DNA from: Spirochaetaceae bacterium
GTDB taxonomy: Bacteria; Spirochaetota; Spirochaetia; Treponematales; Breznakiellaceae
NCBI GenBank assembly: GCA_031278295.1
Contig: JAITKQ010000045.1
Location: forward strand, 1-8,218
Length of the DNA stretch: 8,218 bases
Direction: 5' to 3'
Numbering within the stretch: the stretch's first letter is position 1; every line of letters starts with the position of its first letter. Below, in pieces: positions 5,607-8,218 of this stretch. The notes below the pieces were generated by a model, which had not been told where the DNA came from, ran no database searches, and was given only the letters and a program-made list of their open reading frames with translations. Both the position numbers and the translations under genes were made by a program.

Positions 5607-7407
5607 GCAAGCCGCCCTCTACCGCCAGAATCCGATCCTCAATCACGCCTATCCCACGTGTCCAAAAACCGGGGTCTGAGATGTCAAAGCCCGCCTTCAG
5701 CGCCAAATCCTCGGCGGAACAGCGCCCGGTCGCCGCAAGCAGCCCGCGGTACGCGCCGGCAAAGCCGCCATCCTCCCTACCGCGGGCATAGAGCGACAAC
5801 GCGAAAAGCTGCCCAAAGGCATAGGGGTAATTGTAAAACGGGAGCGCCGGGCTGTAGTAGTGTGCCTTCACGGCCCACATATACGGATGAAGCTTTTCCC
5901 GGTCAAGCGCGTCCCCGTAAGTCTTTTCTTGCGCGTCAAGCATCATCCCGCAAAGTTCCGCGGCGGGAAGTTCCCTGCTTTCCCGCCTGGAAAACAGCTC
6001 TTTCTCAAAATAGTACCGCGACAGGATGTCTACCAGCGTCTGGCAGGAGTCTTTCACGCTGCCTTCGATAAGGGCAAGTCTTTCTGAGGGCGGAGCGTCC
6101 TTTAGCGCCGCTTCAAAGACCAGTGTTTCGGCAAAGATGCTCGCGGTCTCGGCCAGCGTCATCGGGTAGCGTGAAAGGGCGCGGGGCAGGTTCTTGATCA
6201 GTTCGTGATGCCAGGCGTGTCCGGTCTCGTGGGCCAGTGTCAGCGCCGAATCGAATGATCCGTCAAAGTTACAGAGGATTCGCGCCTCTTTTGCGAGCGG
6301 GAAGTCCGTGCAGTAGGCGCCGCCTACCTTGCCATCCCGCATCTCCGCGTCCACCCAGCCGGAAGCGTAGGCCTTGCGCGCAAACGCCGCCATCGCGGGA
6401 TCGAAGCGTCCGAAACAGTCCGCGACAAGGGCGCAGGCCTCGTCCCATGACAGCCGTTTTGTGAAGGCGGACCGCCTTGCGGCCTCTACCCCCTCTTCCT
6501 CATAGCCAAGCGGCGCAAACAGGTCAAAAAAAGCACACTTTTCGATGCCAAGCAGCCGGGCCTTGGCCTTCAGGTAGCGGCGGAACAGGGGCAGGGAGTT
6601 TTCTATCGCCGAAATGAGGGCAGCGAGCGTTTTTTCGTTTATGCGTGACTGAAAAGCGGACTTTCCTAGCGGATTTTTCCAGCCGCGCCGTCTGTCAACG
6701 GTGATGGCAAAGCCTTTTACGCCGTTAAGTGCCGCCGCCATAGGTATCTCAACCGCCTTCCACGCTTCGAGTTCCGCCTCGTAAGCCCGGCGGCGCAGTT
6801 CCCTGTCGCTGCTGTTCGCCAGGGAGCGCAGTTCGGTAACCGTTTTCCGTTCGCCGCTTCCCGCGTCCCAGAGCGTGGAGGCCGTCGACGCAAGCGTCCC
6901 GTGAAGCCGCGCCCAGGCATCCCCCCCTGAGCGGCACAGATCGTTGGCAAGGTCTTCCAACTCGCTGTCCATCTGGAAGGCGGCCCTCGTTATAGCTTCC
7001 GAAAGGAAAAAAGAGTAAGGTTCAATACGGCTGTCGGCGTCCGTGAGTGACATGACCTGCTCTTTTTTCGATTCAAGTGTGCGGCGAAACAGAACAGCAG
7101 CCTTGCCTAGGGGCAGTTTCAACGTCTCAATGCGGTTTATTTCGGCCCGTGCGCGTTCATCCCGGGTATCCGCCGTGTAGATCGCTTCAGCGTAAGCGCC
7201 TAGGTTTTCGGCGTACTCCCCCGCCTCCTCCCACGCCTTAATCAAGCTTAGCAGCGTATCGGCCGTAAAGTTCCCCGTCAGTTCGCCGATCCGCGCCTGC
7301 AAATCTTCTATCCGTTCTTCCAAAAGACGGCAGTCCCGGCCGTATTCCTTACTGTCAAACGAATCGTAGATGGAACTCAAATTCCACCTTGGAGCATTGG
7401 AATCCAT
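5593..7407 (-). CDS. pepF: Oligoendopeptidase F, M3 family zinc metallopeptidase
   Basis: The 604-residue protein is a complete PepF-type enzyme with no signal peptide, so it is cytosolic. It starts with the family-typical APRWNLSSIYDSFDS (5-19), followed by the helical N-terminal domain (about 20-200). The zinc site is HETGH (393-397), with Glu420 in LAETASIFAE as the third ligand. AYCTDFPLAKEARILCNFDGS (364-384, interrupted here by a turn) and HYYSPALPFYNYPYAFG (516-532) form the substrate cleft and C-terminal catalytic part. These enzymes cut short peptides of about 7-17 residues and recycle imported or proteolysis-derived peptides. It is first in the operon with gpsA. Its -10 box ends only 6 nt before the ATG, so the transcript is probably leaderless and no SD is present. 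An overlapping inverted repeat could be an operator. Confidence 0.93.
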   Translation of the reverse strand: MDSNAPRWNLSSIYDSFDSKEYGRDCRLLEERIEDLQARIGELTGNFTADTLLSLIKAWEEAGEYAENLGAYAEAIYTADTRDERARAEINRIETLKLPLGKAAVLFRRTLESKKEQVMSLTDADSRIEPYSFFLSEAITRAAFQMDSELEDLANDLCRSGGDAWARLHGTLASTASTLWDAGSGERKTVTELRSLANSSDRELRRRAYEAELEAWKAVEIPMAAALNGVKGFAITVDRRRGWKNPLGKSAFQSRINEKTLAALISAIENSLPLFRRYLKAKARLLGIEKCAFFDLFAPLGYEEEGVEAARRSAFTKRLSWDEACALVADCFGRFDPAMAAFARKAYASGWVDAEMRDGKVGGAYCTDFPLAKEARILCNFDGSFDSALTLAHETGHAWHHELIKNLPRALSRYPMTLAETASIFAETLVFEAALKDAPPSERLALIEGSVKDSCQTLVDILSRYYFEKELFSRRESRELPAAELCGMMLDAQEKTYGDALDREKLHPYMWAVKAHYYSPALPFYNYPYAFGQLFALSLYARGREDGGFAGAYRGLLAATGRCSAEDLALKAGFDISDPGFWTRGIGVIEDRILAVEGGLHGNG

Positions 7408-7413
7408 GCTACA

Positions 7414-7441
7414 ATTATACCCGCCTGACGGTTTCAGGCAA
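7414..7441 (-). promoter_or_regulatory. pepF promoter giving a probable leaderless mRNA
   Basis: Read on the minus strand: TTGCCT (7441-7436), 16 nt, then a perfect TATAAT (7419-7414). Only six bases separate the -10 from the ATG at 7407, so the A of the ATG falls at the usual +1 position. No SD can fit between them. Confidence 0.65.
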
Positions 7442-7447
7442 GGCGGG
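7420..7447. promoter_or_regulatory. Nested inverted repeats over the pepF -35/spacer, operator candidate
   Basis: GCCTGA (7423-7428) and TCAGGC (7434-7439) are perfect arms around a 5-nt loop. CCCGCCT (7420-7426) also pairs with AGGCGGG (7441-7447), so two alternative dyads share the same left arm. They cover the spacer and -35 of the pepF promoter, where a repressor would block polymerase. No regulator gene is in the window. Confidence 0.4.
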
Positions 7448-7600
7448 TGGGCGGGCGCTTATTTTTTATAGCGGCAGCCGGTACTGCCCGTAGGGGGACG
7501 ATTTATACCCGGGTTATACCATCTGTAAGGCGGCGTAGTGGGTAGTGTCAGGGGCTGCCGGGGGACGCGGGAATAGGAGTGGGATCGCGGGCGGGCGTCC
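7448..7600. other. Non-coding spacer between the pepF promoter and the GC-rich array
   Basis: No supported gene is seen. It holds an AT-rich patch (TTATTTTTTATAG) near 7459-7471 and the 8-bp palindrome ACCCGGGT (7507-7514), flanked by direct copies of TTATACC (7503-7509 and 7514-7520). On the minus strand these read as TATAA-like boxes without good -35 partners. G-rich text similar to the array begins about 7550. Confidence 0.4.
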
Positions 7601-7733
7601 TCTCCGCTTCATACCGGGGGCTGACCCCGCCCGCCGCCCTCCCCGCCGGCCCGCTGCCTACGGGGTCAGGCCCCTCCTCGCCGGCCCGCTGCCTACGGGG
7701 TCAGCCCCCTCCTCAGCCTCCCCAGTCCGGGTG

Positions 7734-7769
7734 CTGACCCTAGACGCAGCTTCCTCCAAAAAGGGTCAG
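7734..7769. repeat. 36-bp inverted-end element, copy 1
   Basis: CTGACCC at the left end and GGGTCAG at the right end are exact inverted 7-mers around a 22-bp core containing GCAGCTTCCTCC. It has the same length and layout as the copies at 7800, 7931 and 8173. Confidence 0.75.
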
Positions 7770-7799
7770 CCCCCTCCCCTAGCCTCCCCTGTCCGGGGG

Positions 7800-7835
7800 C
7801 TGACCCCAGCCGCAGCTTCCTCCGAAAAGGGTCAG
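7800..7835. repeat. 36-bp inverted-end element, copy 2
   Basis: Exact CTGACCC/GGGTCAG ends enclose a core with AGCCGCAGCTTCCTCCG, close to copies 1, 3 and 4. It lies 66 bp after copy 1. Confidence 0.75.
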
Positions 7836-7841
7836 CCCCCG

Positions 7842-7913
7842 CCTCAGCCTCCCCGGTCCGGGGGCTGACCCTAAACGCGGTTTCCCCCGAAAAGGGGCTG
7901 ACCCTAACCTCAG
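7842..7913. repeat. 72-bp direct repeat, copy A
   Basis: Matches 8019-8090 at 70 of 72 positions. The differences are C7851 versus T8028 and A7893 versus G8070. It contains two CTGACCC heptamers 33 bp apart and a CCCC-GAAAA-GGGG stem-loop (7885-7897). Confidence 0.8.
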
Positions 7914-7930
7914 CCTTCCCGGTCCGGGGG

Positions 7931-7966
7931 TTGACCCCAGCCGTAGCTTGCTCCGAAAGGGGTCAG
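7931..7966. repeat. 36-bp inverted-end element, copy 3
   Basis: TTGACCC at the left (one base from the heptamer, still a G-T pair with the right arm) and GGGTCAG at the right enclose AGCCGTAGCTTGCTCCG. Confidence 0.65.
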
Positions 7967-8018
7967 CCCCTCCTCACCGGCCCGCCCCTCAGCCCGCTGC
8001 CTGTGGGGTCAGCCCCCT

Positions 8019-8090
8019 CCTCAGCCTTCCCGGTCCGGGGGCTGACCCTAAACGCGGTTTCCCCCGAAAGGGGGCTGACCCTAACCTCAG
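8019..8090. repeat. 72-bp direct repeat, copy B
   Basis: Second copy of 7842-7913, 177 bp downstream. It has two heptamers 33 bp apart and a perfect CCCCC-GAAA-GGGGG stem-loop at 8061-8074. The 177-bp step is a multiple of three, so the plus-strand frame is kept between copies. Confidence 0.8.
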
Positions 8091-8139
8091 TCCCCCCCGA
8101 AAGGGGGCTGACCCCAGCCGTAGCCTCCCCCGAAAGGGG
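8061..8139 (+). other. Run of three C-stem/GAAA-loop/G-stem hairpins
   Basis: CCCCC-GAAA-GGGGG at 8061-8074 and again at 8094-8107, then CCCC-GAAA-GGGG at 8128-8139. As plus-strand RNA each would be a GNRA-type tetraloop hairpin. No promoter is seen for such a transcript, so this is a structural observation only. Confidence 0.55.
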
Positions 8140-8172
8140 CCTGCCCTCCGCCCTCAGCCCCCCGTCCGGGGG

Positions 8173-8208
8173 CTATCCCCAGCCGGAGCTTCCTCCGGCT
8201 GGGGTCAG
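8173..8208. repeat. 36-bp element, copy 4, with a perfect 12-bp hairpin
   Basis: It keeps the 36-bp length and the GGGTCAG right end, but the left heptamer has become CTATCCC. The core has instead become fully self-complementary: CCCCAGCCGGAG (8177-8188) pairs with CTCCGGCTGGGG (8193-8204) around a CTTC loop. It may be the right boundary of the array, since the next bases (TCAGCGTTTT) are no longer GC-rich. Confidence 0.75.
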
Positions 8209-8218
8209 TCAGCGTTTT

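Larger units (their letters stand above)
7615..8208. repeat. GC-rich minisatellite-like array with a two-way CTGACCC/GGGTCAG heptamer
   Basis: About 600 bp of very GC-rich, C-biased sequence. CTGACCC occurs at 7621, 7734, 7800, 7865, 7898, 8042, 8075 and 8108, with a TTGACCC variant at 7931. GGGTCAG occurs at 7663, 7698, 7763, 7829, 7960, 8006 and 8202. Same-orientation spacing is 33 bp (7865-7898-7931; 8042-8075-8108), or 65 and 66 bp. In full form the unit is GGGGCTGACCCC or its complement GGGGTCAGCCCC, itself a G4/C4 palindrome with an asymmetric centre. Higher-order units are 36-bp inverted-end elements, a 35-bp tandem pair (7645-7669 and 7680-7704 share 25 identical bases) and a 72-bp duplication. 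Function is unknown. It may continue past the window edge. Confidence 0.85.

Noticed and set aside
7502..7520. Second pepF promoter from TATAAA/TATAAC on the minus strand
   Set aside because: The positions where a -35 should be read CCTTAC and CCACTA, far from consensus.
7545..7868. 107-codon frame starting at GTG in the array
   Set aside because: It has no SD, and its Pro/Ala/Arg-rich product reflects the GC-rich repeats. The frame is lost at the 65-bp step.
7621..8208. CRISPR array
   Set aside because: Repeats occur in both orientations, vary in sequence, and the spacers are themselves repeated. No cas gene is present.

Overview
The window reads as chromosomal DNA of a treponeme-like spirochaete with moderate to high G+C. 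The strongest taxonomic signal is a pair of FlaA proteins, the sheath proteins of spirochaete periplasmic flagella. A spirochaete-style lipoprotein and a treponeme-like exported surface protein agree with this. The species cannot be fixed from the sequence alone.

Layout. Positions 1-280 hold no gene, but carry a perfect 7-bp-arm palindrome, a long hairpin repeat and a weak promoter candidate. From 281 a plus-strand gene for an exported beta-barrel-like protein begins. It seems to have lost its 3' part: near 700 it runs into a small 10-bp-periodic repeat and then into the antisense of rlmB. All intact genes lie on the minus strand. The first set, read from 3121 down to 758, is flaA (first copy), flaA (second copy) and rlmB (23S rRNA 2'-O-methyltransferase). 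The gaps are only 17 and 13 nt, behind a textbook sigma-70 promoter (TTGACA-17-TATACT). The second set, read from 7407 down to 3767, is pepF (M3 oligopeptidase), gpsA (glycerol-3-phosphate dehydrogenase, overlapping pepF by 14 bp) and a glucosaminidase-domain lipoprotein. The pepF promoter sits so close to the ATG that the mRNA is probably leaderless.

Between the two sets (3122-3766) lies a decayed 3' fragment of an RbsC-type sugar ABC transporter permease with two in-frame stops. Short GC-rich hairpins and a GTTTGCRGACG repeat family flank it.

The right end (about 7600-8218) is the most unusual part. It is a very GC-rich, strand-asymmetric array built on a 33-bp period. Fifteen exact copies of the heptamer CTGACCC or its complement GGGTCAG occur in both orientations. 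Four 36-bp units have inverted heptamer ends, one 72-bp segment is duplicated at 70 of 72 positions, and C-run/G-run stems close GAAA loops. It does not look like CRISPR or a normal gene, and it runs to, or close to, the window edge.

The gene products cover motility (FlaA sheath), translation (RlmB), peptide turnover (PepF), phospholipid precursor supply (GpsA) and cell-wall remodelling (lipoprotein). No single pathway joins the two operons.
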